Of a stretch of DNA of 64,000 nt, positions 43,701-55,073 are shown in pieces. Where the stretch lies: the NCBI RefSeq assembly GCF_947507565.1, contig NC_089183.1:1736001-1800000 (forward strand), given 5' to 3'. The first letter of the stretch is position 1. Each line of letters begins with the position of its first letter. Origin of the DNA: Oscarella lobularis (taxonomy: Eukaryota; Porifera; Homoscleromorpha; Homosclerophorida; Oscarellidae). Made by a program: the position numbers and the translations under genes. The notes beneath the pieces were generated by a model. The model did not search any database and was not told the DNA's origin. It was given only the letters and a program-made list of their open reading frames with translations.

Positions 43701-44222
43701 AAAAGTTGTTGCTGGATGTCTCCGTCGCTCACCCTCTTCGCTCGTCCTACGTGGCCCAGTCAGCAACCACAGCTGGAAGCAGTGCAGCAAAGCGCGACAC
43801 GGAAAAGAGGCAGAAGTACGGCCTCATTGCAGAGAATCTTGGCTACTTGTTCGAGCCACTTGCGTTTGAAGTTTACGGCCGCTGGAGTCCCACCGCTGTC
43901 GAGCTTTTCCGTTCCTGTGCTCGTCGACCTTCGCAGGACTTTTTAGCCGACCGTCTAGCTTTCCTCAACTACTGGCGCCGAAGATTTTCTGTCTGCCTCC
44001 AGCGACAGAATTCGCGAATCGTGCTAGCAAAGCTTATGGCCATCGTGCCCAGTGCTAACCATCGCCCAACTCTGGGGCCTCCGGACACAGACATTCGCTA
44101 TTTCTCATCGTAACCGACTTTCTCTTGTCCCCTTCCCTTTGTGTGATTGTGCGTGTGTGTGTTTTGCTCCCCTTCCCAACTTTTCCTTATCTACTGTGTT
44201 TTTAAGGATCTATCCAAATATA

Positions 44223-44225
<3 letters not shown>
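40749..44225 (+). mobile_element. LINE copy 3, full length
   Basis: 3,477 bp with the same 5' start and 3' tail as copy 1, bounded by (TG)n on both sides. It is one base shorter because of a single deletion in the coding region. Confidence 0.9.
40761..44113 (+). pseudogene. LINE polyprotein of copy 3, one frameshift
   Basis: Same domains as copy 1. The frame from ATG 40761 is open through the zinc fingers and reverse transcriptase to about 43018, where one T is missing (GGCCTGG instead of GGCCTTGG). Translation then stops at 43040, while the C-terminal 360 or so residues with CCHC and endonuclease stay open in the next frame to 44113. Only scattered amino-acid differences from copy 1 are seen (for example CYATPP for CYASPP, GDMSYH for GEMSYH), so the copies are close relatives and the lesion is young. 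Confidence 0.88.

Positions 44226-44280
<55 letters not shown>
44226..44280 (+). repeat. (TG)n downstream of LINE copy 3
   Basis: Pure TG repeats; unique DNA resumes at TTAACATGC (44281). A second, short (TG)n followed by GCCC is at about 44378-44397. Confidence 0.95.
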
Positions 44281-44282
<2 letters not shown>

Positions 44283-44445
44283 ACATGCAAATGCAACATG
44301 CAAGTATAGACAAAAACAACTACAAACATAGTCAAATCAAGAGTCATCGAGGCGGAAGCCCCGAACGTTTATTCCGCGTGTGTGTGTGTGTGTGCCCAAA
44401 ATTAGCTTCATGCATTCATTGTCTTTTCTTAACATGTTCCAACAA

Positions 44446-47400
44446 CTACATCAGGCCGAACCCTCCATGATTGAGGATGGCGTATGCCATTTTCTCCTTG
44501 AAAGCGTTATACGATCGATGTTTCGTCGGTAAAGTTATGGTGATCAAACACGTATGGGCTGTCGGCAGATCAGCCTTGTGACTGAAGAATAAAGTAGGTG
44601 TTTCCTTTAGCCCATGAATAGGAATACGGCTTGCTCCAGAAAAGAATTCAAAAACTTTTTCGATTGTAATGTCGGTTATATTTTTGTCTATAGGAAAAAT
44701 CGTGACACATGTGTAGAACCGTGCGGTTATACTTTACTTTCGGCTTCTTCGAGGAAGTCGAAGAAATTCAAGTACGTTTCTTCCTCCAATTCTCTGGCTT
44801 TCTTATCTGCTTCTTTAGGGGTATATTTTACCTCTACCAATTGTCTAAGTTTTTCTGTACCAAATTTAATTGTCATTGAGTATACTAAAAAACCGAAAAT
44901 TTACCCGCGGTCATTTGCGTTCCTGTCACAAACGTCAGGTAAGGTAAGACAGAGGACGTAGCATTCTTAATGCAATCCAAGAAACCTAGATAAACATTGC
45001 ATTAATGCATTTCCGTCATGGAATCTGCCGTGCCATCAGCGTTTACCCTACCCAGAGTACGTAGGCCTTCTCTTAATTGGTCCAGTTCAGCCTTGATATT
45101 TTGGACGGAGAAATGAACAAGAGCTGATCGTAATATCTTTTTTTTGACGTCCATTCCCGCGGTTATCAGAGGTCTTCCGTTGCCGGATTCAGCAAGGTAA
45201 TCCATTGCTTCGTCGCTTGAGAGAACCCTCTGCAGTTGGGAATCCGACGACGCTTCTTCTAACTACAAAGACACTCACTTTTAGGTCAAGGAAATCTTAA
45301 TGCAAATCATTGCCTCCTTAAGAAATTGTCTGACGCCGGGATGTGGAATCTCTTCTATGGAAATGTCCAAATCATTCGTGGTCCCCGTAGCCAAGTAGTT
45401 CACCACCCATTTAGCAAAAAACTGAAAGCCAGAACCTTCGTGTATAGTACTTAGGGAAATGAGTTGACCAATGAGAAGATAATGCTGCGCCTAAAATGGA
45501 GATGAAACCTTGCTCTGCCTGCTTAAAAATGCCGTCACCTCAACGCCTTCGGACGAATGGCGAGGGGCCATCCGATAATTATCTCCCCAAAAGAATTCAC
45601 TCCTAATGGTATCGGATACAATGCGCCAGAACTCTCGCGTGGGGCCACCAGTGTCATGGCCTCCCTCTCCGACAAACTTTATCTACAATAATTTTATAAT
45701 ATTTAGTGACGAACGGACGAAGGTATGGCCTAAACTTACCCTGACACGTTGTAAAGGATCGAAGCTGACCCGATTTAACCAACGGAAAGCATCAACAAGA
45801 ACTTTTTCTCTCCGAACAGGTACTGTTCGATAACAGTCATATTCAAATAATTTTGGATATAGACGAGCGCTATTCATTGACACGAATGTCTGCAAATTTG
45901 AAGAGTTTCTGGGGCATTACAGTTTGGCGTCACGAAACATTCATGTTCTCTCTACTCGATCTTACGCAAGGCCATTGATTTCATGATCAGAGTCGGGCGT
46001 TTCCATGGATTGTTCGGTAGCGTCGTTCACATCTGAGAAAAAATGCCAACGAAAAGTTGTACGTGCAGCACATACGAAATGTACCCTGATTACTAGCCAG
46101 CAGCATAGCCGTTCCTGAACCCCCGAACAAATCGCCTATTTGGCAATGACAGTGGGAGGTCTATTAGCACAATTCCTTAAGACCAAATGTGGAGGATTTG
46201 TGATCGCTTCCGATAGGCAGCACCACATGATGATACCCTTCTCAACAGAATTAGTTAACATTTCAATGTTTTTAATCTCTGAAATAACCTGTAGTCTATC
46301 ATAGCTTCTAAACCGGCGGGTCTTTATGTTGGAGTCCGGATATTTCATTCGAATGCGAATCGCGTCGTAATCGTCCTCAGGTTCTTCCGGCAATAATGCC
46401 TTGAACGACGCTCTCAAACTGTGACGACTTTGCTCTTTTGCCTCCCTCTTTGTCTGCATCCGGTCCTGAACACATCATAAATGTCTTACTTAAGCTAACT
46501 CCATTGTTGTGTACTTTCTCCTCGTCAGCTGCCAAAGATAACGCGTACGCTTCGTCCTGCGCAGCTTTAACTCCCCCCCCCCTCATTTTAACAATATAGA
46601 AAATGACGACTTTTAGAATATGTACTACGCTAGTCTAAAAGAGTGACTAACCTCTTCGAGGGAACTGAGGTGTGGCATCTCCTCTTTCATCGTAGTACCA
46701 TCACGCTTATATTCTGCACTGCCATCAGAAAATGAATGCGAGGGCTAAAGCAGAAAGTCAATAGTAACGTTTACATTTATAAAGGAGACAGTACACATTT
46801 TTTCTTACGGTTGCAGACGTGGACGGTTCTATCGTTGATGTGCCATCCCCATCTAGTACGATCGTTGCTATAAAGAAGTGTCAAAAAATCATGCACAACT
46901 ACGACGAAGATGTGCGTACAATCGTCGCTCTCGTACTGCTCAAAATTGATTACGTCGTCTACTGAAGGCTCCTCTTTCTTGGCCTTCTTGCCACATTTTT
47001 TGACGTGCTTCTGCAGCACACCGAGGGGAAAAACGTCATTGCAATACATGCATTTGTCTTGAACGTCTTTCACGCTCATGAGAGTTTTCTAGGACAATTA
47101 GAGTACTGCAAGCGACGACATGTGTACAATGATGTTCACCTTGAGCTGTATGTCTTTCTGCAATGGACGGATATATATCCGTCCAAAATGTACGGAGCCT
47201 CTAAGATTCTCCACAAAATATGGCGGATGAAGAGGAATGAGTACCGATGCGTCGCGCTTTTCACAAGCCATGAGTGTGTATCCACCCGTATCGCATAGTT
47301 GAGGATATTCTGATTTCAATACTGCGTCAACATGGGCAGTGCCTCCTTCAGCGTCGAATCGAACCTTTTCTCCCAAACCGCTGACTTGCAATTGGGATCT

Positions 47401-47855
47401 TTCTCCTGCGTTCGGAGCCATCGACTGCTTTTGTCGCGCCAAGCAAAAAAATGGGTGCGTCCAAGTTAGCGCACGCGAAGACGTGGCTTTCTTCGAGCCG
47501 CTTTGAACAATCTGTCTCGTTGATTGACGCTCCTGGGCTTCCTTTTACGTTTCTTGGACCCGCTTCTGCCGAAAGTTCGGCGATGTTCGGCCATTAGGGC
47601 GTCAGGGGCGAATCTGGGAGTCGGCGAGGCGAACACATCGTCTTCACTATCGCTTGCATTTCGAGATGGCTTGGGCGCTCTAGATGTCGGCGCTGACGCA
47701 GTCGGTAGAGAAGCCGCGACGCCGACGACGCCACTGGGGCCTTGAGCCGATGGCCCAGCCTCGCCTTGAATCTGCTTGCTTGTGGCGGCGATGGCAGCCA
47801 CATTTTCGATTAGGGTGGACAGAGATCCAGTTAGATTCTGTAGGTGATTTTCCAT
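44446..47855 (-). CDS. UBX-like/HECT ubiquitin-ligase-type gene, copy C
   Basis: Minus strand, many exons, stop at 44446-44448. In order: a Ser/Ala-rich then basic block (47855-47466); WTHPFFCLARQK and a stretch ending RIYIRPLQKDIQL (to about 47100), shared with copies B and D; a zinc finger, KCMYCNDVFPLGVLQKHVKK (about 47055-46995); QDEAYALSLAADEEKV, then LPEEPEDDYDAIRIRMKYPD...RRFRSYDRLQVI (about 46565-46275), resembling a UBX domain; then a HECT domain (about 45900-44450). The N-lobe has LYPKLFEYDCYRTVPVRREK and FVGEGGHDTGGPTREFWRI; the end reads GASRIPIHGLKETPTLFFSH, ADLPTAHTCLITITLP with the catalytic Cys, and ILNHGGFGLM. It would be an E3 ligase with ubiquitin-related adaptors. An intron is clear near 45690-45745; one frame change near 47466 may be a lesion. 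Confidence 0.72.
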
Positions 47856-47970
47856 GCTGCCGATACGTACGTAGCAGACGCAATGCGCATGATCGATAAA
47901 TGAACTTATTAACCTCGCGAAAAGGACAGCGGAGTTTTACTCTAAGGGCAATAAGAAGTAATATTGTCTT

Positions 47971-49400
47971 TCAACTGTCGGAAAGCAACGAGTTCTTAGC
48001 TGCCACGTAAATATCTATACCGTAATTATCTGATGGTGACAAAGGATCGATTTGTCGTAGACGAGCCTGCAATTCTGTTGATAACCTTTGGGTAGATGGA
48101 ATATGAACCGCGAACGCATTTTCGTCATCTGACGAAGAGGTAGATGAGTGAGACGTCATAGTAGACTCAGAGTCCGAAGAACTTTCTTCGTACAATTCTT
48201 GACATGCAGTTCTGTCTAATCCTAGAGTCATTCCAAGAACCCACAGTTGTCTGGGACTCCTTCCGCCTTCCGTCGACATAGGATGCTGATTCCAGGCGGC
48301 AACAAATTCGAGTAAATGTTCATTAATGCGTGGTATGAAGATGTGATGCAAACACGCAAGATCTGTCTCAGACTGTGGGTCTAGCATTCCTTCGTCCTCC
48401 ATAAAGTGAAATAGCTGATAATACGTACTTGTAGCTTGATTGAATACGTCTCGCCAAAGTCGTTCTATTCTTTGGTTATGAACAGAGCGCCCTGCCAGCA
48501 TTGATCCTCTGTCGAGGCCACGACGCGACAACATATAGACCGATACTAATTCATTTTCTCCTCCACGGTCCGATCTGACTCGAGAAGGCAATCCGTGTCT
48601 ACGAACGGCGTCGGTGAATAGTTGTTCGACGGTTGAAGCCCTTTTGTTGTTGGAACAGTGTAGATAAACAATGAGACGGCTAAAACCGTCAATTCCGCCA
48701 TGGATAACCAAACGCCACCTAAATTGTGCACGTATAGGTCAGTCAATATGCTGCAGGACCGTTATTTCACGGCATACCGTATAAGTTTGTGGTTCCCGTC
48801 AATGTGCCATATACTATTGGGTCCAGGGACGTGATATACTCTTCTACGTATAGTAGTCATTTGTCGACTAGCGGTGCCTATGGGGTCGACGTCCCTTAAA
48901 GCCTGCCTCACACGATTCTGTTGGAGTATGAGACCTCTTCAACGCAAATTTGCCAAAACCATACGATACCTGCTGTATGGATTTCGTGAATGAATATCGC
49001 GAACAATGTCCAAAAGTTCGCCATTGGAAATGTCCGTAAATCGTTCACTTCGAGGAGTGAAGCCATACTGCCGAATGCGACGGGTAATTGTGCTTTCACT
49101 TACACCCATAGCTCGACTGATATCGGGTATTGGCAAATTGCTCTCAACGAGCAATTGCAGCTGGTCTCTAGGCACTGAAAGCCTCGGCCTGCCAATTTCA
49201 CTTGATAATGGCGCCATTCGTCACTCTGGGACTCCATAAACTGCCGTAAATCTCTTGCCGCCTCCGTAACATTTGCTGCGCAAATTCTTATATGTGGCAA
49301 AGTGACGGTCCTTTCTGAAGACGAAAGAAGACGGGAAAGAAATTCAACCTCTTCAAGAATAGCCTCAGCAATCTGAGGCGGAAACGGACGTAATTGGCGA
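47971..49400 (-). CDS. IS3-like integrase (DDE), better-preserved copy
   Basis: Minus strand. An N-terminal helical region ([20 protein letters not shown], about 49360-49300) precedes a helix-turn-helix, [20 protein letters not shown] (about 49140-49080). [12 protein letters not shown] and [18 protein letters not shown] (first Asp) are followed by a 59-bp intron (48719-48777) and [19 protein letters not shown]. The second Asp is in [13 protein letters not shown] and the third acidic residue in [14 protein letters not shown]. The tail is acidic and ends [17 protein letters not shown]. One in-frame TGA follows MVLANLR (about 48933), and the helix-turn-helix lies in a shifted frame relative to the N-terminus, so it may be weakly damaged. 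It would cut and join transposon ends. A HECT gene follows 115 bp downstream in the same direction. Confidence 0.8.
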
Positions 49401-49590
49401 AATCTAGAGCGATAGAAGTATCTTATTAGCGCAATCTATGGATGATAGGTTTTTCTGTACGGTAGAATCTGCTGCTCGAGCCGCCGACTACGGTCTAAGA
49501 TAAACGCCCAAAAAGAAACTGCGTCGGTCATTTTTCTCATTCACGCATGCGCTGAATACTGTATAATCAATACGCTCATGCAACATGGAG
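49401..49590. other. Upstream region of the integrase, no gene seen
   Basis: Short unique spacer between the integrase 5' part and the inverted 20-bp repeats. The missing first exon or the element end may be here; no inverted partner near 44.3-44.45 kb was found. Confidence 0.35.
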
Positions 49591-49771
49591 CACCTAAACT
49601 GGTCCTTCATAACCTAAACTTGCGTCGCATAACCTAAACTAGAACATAAACTTGCATCTCATAACCTAAACTGGCGTCTCATAACCTAAACTGGCGTTTC
49701 ATAACCTAAACTAGTGTCGCATAACCTAAACTGGAGTGTCATCATACTTTTGACTGACTTCACCCGCCATA
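49591..49771 (-). repeat. Inverted copy of the 20-bp minisatellite and its flank
   Basis: About eight AACCTAAACTGGCGTCTCAT units, then TGTCATCATACTTTTGACTG and ACTTCACCCGCCAT. This is the reverse complement of the junction at 34367 onwards, so array and flank belong to one repeat family. Confidence 0.88.
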
Positions 49772-51401
49772 GATTGAGACCTACTTTCACGATGGCCTGA
49801 CCTTTGCTGAGAAATGCCTCTTTCTCGAGCGAAGACACGGAGTGCCTCTTACAGTCCACCAGGTGAAGAGGCGACTTCGTTTCCTTGGTTTGAAGAGGAG
49901 GGAGTAACGGTTTCTCTGAGGGAAGTGGAGGATGCTATTAGAGTCAGTTTAGTGATTAATCACTAGCATAGAACGTATGTGGATAATGTCTGGTAGAGTG
50001 AAAAGTCAGGGTGTGGGAAGACTTTGGGATACAGAGCCATGTGGAAAAGACTACATCAGAAGTACCATTTATCGGTTCTAAGGTTTCTGATTTTTCATTT
50101 CCTTTACTGAGCTCTTTAAATTTTGTGCACAGAGACCTTGTGATGATTGTTTGCAGAGAAATTGATCGTAAAGGAGCTGCAGAAAGGAGAAAAAGACGAC
50201 TGAAGAGAAGGGTTTACGTCAACAAGGTCACCTGGTACTAGGCCGTGATATTGACTGCCGGAATTTTGCTATGAAGGGCCCTGATTATTTATGGCAAATG
50301 GATGGATACGTCAAGATCAAACAATATGGTTTTGCGATCCATGTCTGTCTTAACGGGTGCAGTTGAATATTTTTGAAGCGGCTTAGTTGTCTTATATTTG
50401 TGCGTACAGATTTTCGCGAAGAATTATGTGGCTGGAAGTTGCATCAACGAACAACGATCCACTTGTTATATCTGACTACTATTTACGTTGCATAGAGAAA
50501 CTGAAAGGTATTTCACATAAACTTTCTTGAATATTTCAATTATATTGTGAGGCCTTACTTTCATTTAGGTCTGCCAAGAGTCCTTCGTGCTGGCCGAGGC
50601 ACTGAGAATACAACTGTCGCGGCATTGCAACCGTTCCTGCGTCATAAAGACACGGATGATATGAGCGGTGAGCGTAGCTTCATGTATGGAAGATCGACAG
50701 CGAATCAGGTTAGGAAAAGTAAATTATTTCATTAGCCAAGCTTAATTAAACTTTGCTCTAAGAGAATTGAAGCTTGGTGGGGACAGCTACGCAAAAATGG
50801 TGCTGGATATTGGATCTTCAAGGTACGAAGTGTATAGTAAGTAGTACATCCATTCAATGGTCATGTTTAGGATTTGCAAGATTTGGGGAAGTTTGACGCT
50901 TCTTGCTCTTTCCACAAGTATTATTGATTGAATTCCTTGGTTCAAAAATAGTATCATTTTCTAAAGGGACTGCATTCGGTACTGCTTTATGGCTGTCATT
51001 CAGAAAGAACTTGACGAGGTTGCAAGAGAGTGGAATTTCCATCGAATCAAGAAATCTAAGCACGGAGAGTCACCTGGGGGCGTACCAGAACTTCTCTACT
51101 ATGCCCCAAAAATGGAAGGTAAGTACAGACTGTCATAACTACTTAATGTTACGTAATACAGGTGGAATTTCGTACCGTTTCCCTCTCAACGATGAAGATT
51201 TTTCAGCAGTGAATCTAGATCAGTATAGGAAGCTCAAACCACAGCGGGGCCCCAGGGTTCTGCCTACCTATGTTAGAAGTTGTCGGGCCCACCACTTTGG
51301 AAATGACCCAGCCACTTTCCTTGCCTCGCCGACCACTTACAAATTCCGCTGTTTTCTTCCTACTTCACTGAAGCACTGTACACGCAAAGTGATAGAGTGA
51401 C
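49772..51401 (+). pseudogene. Second type of integrase-core gene, multi-exon
   Basis: Plus strand. YFHDGLTFAEK...LERRHGVPLTVHQVKRRLRF (about 49780-49890) resembles the N-terminal helix-turn-helix of animal integrase-core proteins. AERRKRRLKRRVYVNK, then DYLWQMDGYVKIKQYGFAIH (first Asp, about 50285), ASTNNDPLVISDYYLRCIEK, and GLPRVLRAGRGTENTTVAAL follow. The family has R-x-D-x-G-T-E-N there, so the second catalytic Asp appears to be Gly. YGRSTANQ, an intron, RIEAWWGQLRKNGAGYWIF carries the third acidic residue. IQKELDEVAREWNFHRIKKS and VPELLYYAPKMEG complete the core, and a C-terminal exon ends at 51401. Short introns fit several joints, for example about 51118-51161. It is probably catalytically dead, being also interrupted near 50230-50280. 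Confidence 0.68.
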
Positions 51402-51439
51402 CATTGTAAAGATTTCCCGTATTACTGTAAACATCCCGT

Positions 51440-53702
51440 ACTTGTCTCGATGTCAATTACACGGTTTTTCGAGCCTCGCTATTCGAGTTCGGCTAAACGC
51501 CACGCTCCAAGTGAATACCTTGACTCATCGAGCGACGACGAAAGCAGCGACAGCATTGCAGATCCACTTGACGTCTCCGGTACTAGTAGAGCATCAGAAA
51601 CGCAGTCAGCTTTTGGAGATGAACGAACAATTGTCAGCGTCATCGCGCAGCAAATCCGATTCTTTGAAGCAATCAAAAGGGCTAAACACCGACGGGCTAG
51701 TGGGAAGATCATGGCTAAAGTACAACAGAGAAAACCACACCATGACCTGCTCCTATTTCCAGACTCACCACGCCGATTATCGCGGAACGTGGAGTTCCGT
51801 AGAACCGTGTAGGCGGATCAGGCTACAGGGTATTGTAAAGCATGAGAAAAGTGAAAAACATCGCGACAGCGTCCAGAAAGAGTCGTCAGCAAGGTCGACA
51901 AACCTTCTTGCTGATCTCCAACCTCCTGTCCCTCGTTAAGGCATCGAAGAAGCATTTTCATGCTTGTACTTTTTACTCAAGCATCGTATTCCTCACATGA
52001 CAACGTTTGAGCCTTTACTGGACCTAATGACACTTCTTGGCAATAACATTAAAAGAAAAATATGCGTTGCGAGAAATGCGTGTTATACCTCTGACAAAGC
52101 GGTGCAGGAAATGGTTCACATATTGTCTGAGGTCATTGAAAAGAAGTTACTACACGAACTGAAGTCTGCTGATTTCATCTCTCTAATGTTTAATGAAACT
52201 ACCGACTGCACCGTAACGGAGCAAATAGCAGTTCACGCAAGGTCAAAGAAGGCCGCCTAAGATCACATTACCTGAAAATGATTGACGTACTTGGTCCTGA
52301 AGCGGCGCCTGACAGAAATGACGAAGCGTGCAACTCTGTAAACGCAAAAGTTATTACCAATCGAATACTAGAATATATTAAAGAAGTCGAGATGCCCACG
52401 AAAAAAAATTGTTGGCTTTGGGACGGACGGCGCTGCAACCATGCTCGGACGTATCAGCGGTGTTGTTGCTCGATTGAAAGAGGCTGTATCTCCTTGTGCA
52501 ATCGGAGTCCATTGCGCCGCTCACCGATTAAACCTTGCTTCAACGCAGGCTGCTAAATCGGTTCCGTATGTGGAAAAATTTAACACCATATTGCGCCAGA
52601 TATTCGACTTCTTCGACAACAGCGCCGTGCGGACTGCAGCACTCTCAGCAATGGAATGTCTTCTCAAGGAAAAAGGCAAATTAGTTGCGCCGTTCAGTAC
52701 GCGCTGGCTTAGTGTCGACAAAAGTGTTGCTCACATAAAGTCCTGTTTTGCTTCAGTAGTGCTAAGCTTAGAAAGAGAAGGCACAGAGAGATCTGACGCT
52801 AAAGCTATTGGACTAGCTAAATTAGTGTCAGACTACCGTTTTGTTGCAACAATGCATTTGCTTTGTGACGCTTTTCCTGCCGTTTCTCAACTGTCAAAAT
52901 CTTTTCAGCTTCAATTCTGCGATTACTCCATTATTCCTTCTATGGTGACTGCAACAACGGACGTCTTGCAATCTATGATTGACACAGATAGCGTTCACAT
53001 GACAGCTCTGGATTCCTTTCTACAAAATTTAAAAGATTCCGGCATCAACATTAAGGAAACAATAAACACCGGAAAAGAAAATTTTAACAGAACCATTCGA
53101 AAGCCTTTTCTTGAAAAACTAATCAATAACTTAAAAAAAAGATTTTCTTCAGGGGAAGTAATAGCATCCTTTGATGTTTTCAATCCTTCTTCGCTTCCAT
53201 CAACAACCACGCCTGAAGTATTGCAAACCTTTGCCGGATATGGAAACGACAAAATTGCCAGACTAAGCGACGCTTTTTTTGATGATGAACAACATAAGAA
53301 TGACTGCATCACAGAGTGGATGACTTACAAGCACTTTATGAAAAGGAATTTTGGGTCAAAGAACCTGAGGCATTTCGTGGAATCGTTATCGAAAGAAGAT
53401 CTTTCGCAAATTTATCCGAAACTGTCCGCTTTAGCTAAAATGTCGGGTGCAGCCTGTCCAAACGGCAGATGTAGAAAGAAAATTTTGCCAGGTAATATAT
53501 TTAGCAGAATGCAACAATATGTGTTAGAATTCTAATAATGCTTTCTTTAGTTGAAGTTAATTAACACTAGAGTTAGGAACAGATTACAAGAATCGACGTT
53601 GGATGCGCTTTTGCGAATCGCCATTGAGGGGCCTGAGGAACAAATGTATCCGTACAAGGAAGCGGTCCTCCTCTGGGGTAAGAAAAAACCCGACGTCTTC
53701 TT
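51440..53702 (+). pseudogene. hAT-like (ZNF862-type) transposase, copy 2
   Basis: Plus strand. An acidic N-terminus starts MSITRFFEPRYSSSAKRHAP (51450). A frame change leads to a BED/TTF-like finger, SWLKYNRENHTMTCSYFQTH...GIVKHEKSEKHRDSV (about 51710-51870). RIPHMTTFEPLLDLMTLLGN and FISLMFNETTDCTVTEQIAV (the family has DE-x-TD, here NETTD) follow. After a break near 52258, IVGFGTDGAATMLGRISGVV and HCAAHRLNLAST hold the second Asp region. The long frame 52441-53535 is open through FSTRWLSVDKSVAHIKSCF. The C-terminal dimerisation region needs a frameshift (about 53450), a 59-bp intron (53492-53550) and then INTRVRNRLQESTLDALLRI, with a stop at about 53703. Several frameshifts make it dead. It differs clearly from copy 1. 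Confidence 0.78.
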
Positions 53703-54725
53703 TTAACGTAGCCTATGCAGTAATACGTCGCTTGTACATTTCATTTCTTTGCCTGCACATCATTACATTTAAAAGCATGAAATTATTTTATGAAAATGAA
53801 GGCGTAGTTAAGGAAAAGGGGGCGTGTTCAAAAATTTTTTTGCGCGCAAAGCGCGCAAAAACACACCAACCACTTGTTATAAATTCCTGGGCAGAACACT
53901 ACAATCCTATTTCGTATCTCTACATCGGATAATGGCACTTGCAGCAAATCTGCAGAACAAAAATATTAATGGGAACGTGCTACTTTAAATAAACAATCAC
54001 GCCCTCTGTTGTAGCTTGTTCTTGCCCTTCGGAATGTGTTCTGTCAGTATCTAATGACTTCATTCACATTTCATTTATGCCATCCTGTAGACATATATAC
54101 CAGCTGTGTACCGTTTCTCTTTGTCTTTGTCTTTCGCAGATGAAGTTTCGAAGGCTGGACACTTGCCTGACCGCCGCAGGCAATTTGACTACCCAGTCTC
54201 AAATTTTGAGACAAAAAAGAAAATGAGTTGCCAGTCGACATCGCTATATTAAATTTGATATTAATTTCCATGAAAAGGAAAGTGATGGAAGTTAGAAAAA
54301 GTACTGCCTGAAGAAGGAAGCGTCGCTTGGAAAGCCTCACTGCTGTCATCTGCATCCTAACAGACACATCTACGCCGGGAGATGATTAGGGCAGTCACAG
54401 AGACATCACCGACTTAACACAGTAGAATTTAACTTTGCTCGGAAATATGCCATTTCTCTGCAGGTGGTTGTCTGGTGTCCATAATCCCCCATCTATCTTG
54501 TTCGATATTCGGTGGCCTTCTGGATTGGCTAGATAGAATATCCCTTCCTCATTTTCAAAAAAACTCGTCCTTGGCTCTTTCCACAAGTTCGTCGTAAGAA
54601 CATCATCTCTTGATGCTGAGAATTCGGCACGGGCTTATCTCTTTATGACATCGTACCGCCTTATTTTTTTAGACTGGAGTAAATCATAGCACCATCTTTG
54701 ATCTGCGAATAAGTCCGTGCCACTA
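53703..54725. other. Gene-poor spacer with a short GC foldback
   Basis: TTTTTTTGCGCGC-AAA-GCGCGCAAAAA (about 53836-53862) is a perfect foldback with a three-base loop, possibly the end of an element or a transcription-related hairpin. A minus-strand frame at 54395-54586 (FYLANPEGHRISNKIDGGLW) has protein-like text but no recognised family. Otherwise nothing is seen. Confidence 0.45.
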
Positions 54726-55067
54726 CTAATAAACTGTTGTAAATAATTTACTAACGCTGACACAGTCGCCTTTTTTGGGTTGCGGTACTTGAGGTCGTTT
54801 GAAGAGTGGCGAGTCCACCTTTGGCCGTTTCCCCAAAGGACCCCCGGGGCGAACTCCAAGGCGCTCGTCTTTCTGACGGCACATGTACTGTTGCAGAAGG
54901 TCCCTCCTCTCTGGAAAGTGGTGGAGAATGAATTCCTCTGCGGCAAACGCGAAACCTGCTGCCGCTGGTTTGGCGGCGGTAGAAAGCGGTTGTAAGGGCT
55001 TATCCAGCTTCGCGACGGCAGCATCGATCGACTTGTCGATATACTCTTTCACTTCACGATTCTTCAT
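54726..55067 (-). CDS. Small basic/Ala-rich frame after the shared 170-bp leader
   Basis: 113 residues from the ATG at 55067, MKNREVKEYIDKSIDAAVAK, then an Ala-rich helix, AEEFILHHFPERRDLLQQYM and a Pro/Lys-rich tail (KRPQVPQPKKG). It begins 7 bp after the leader that also precedes a different short frame at 34302. It looks like a small nucleic-acid-binding or gag-like protein, or the first exon of a larger gene. No family recognised. Confidence 0.4.
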   Translation of the reverse strand: MKNREVKEYIDKSIDAAVAKLDKPLQPLSTAAKPAAAGFAFAAEEFILHHFPERRDLLQQYMCRQKDERLGVRPGGPLGKRPKVDSPLFKRPQVPQPKKGDCVSVSKLFTTVY

Positions 55068-55073
55068 ACGATA

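Noticed and set aside
44281-49600. Terminal inverted repeats around the integrase plus HECT unit
   Set aside because: GCAACATG occurs on both sides (about 44293 and 49580) but in the same direction and too short to mean anything.
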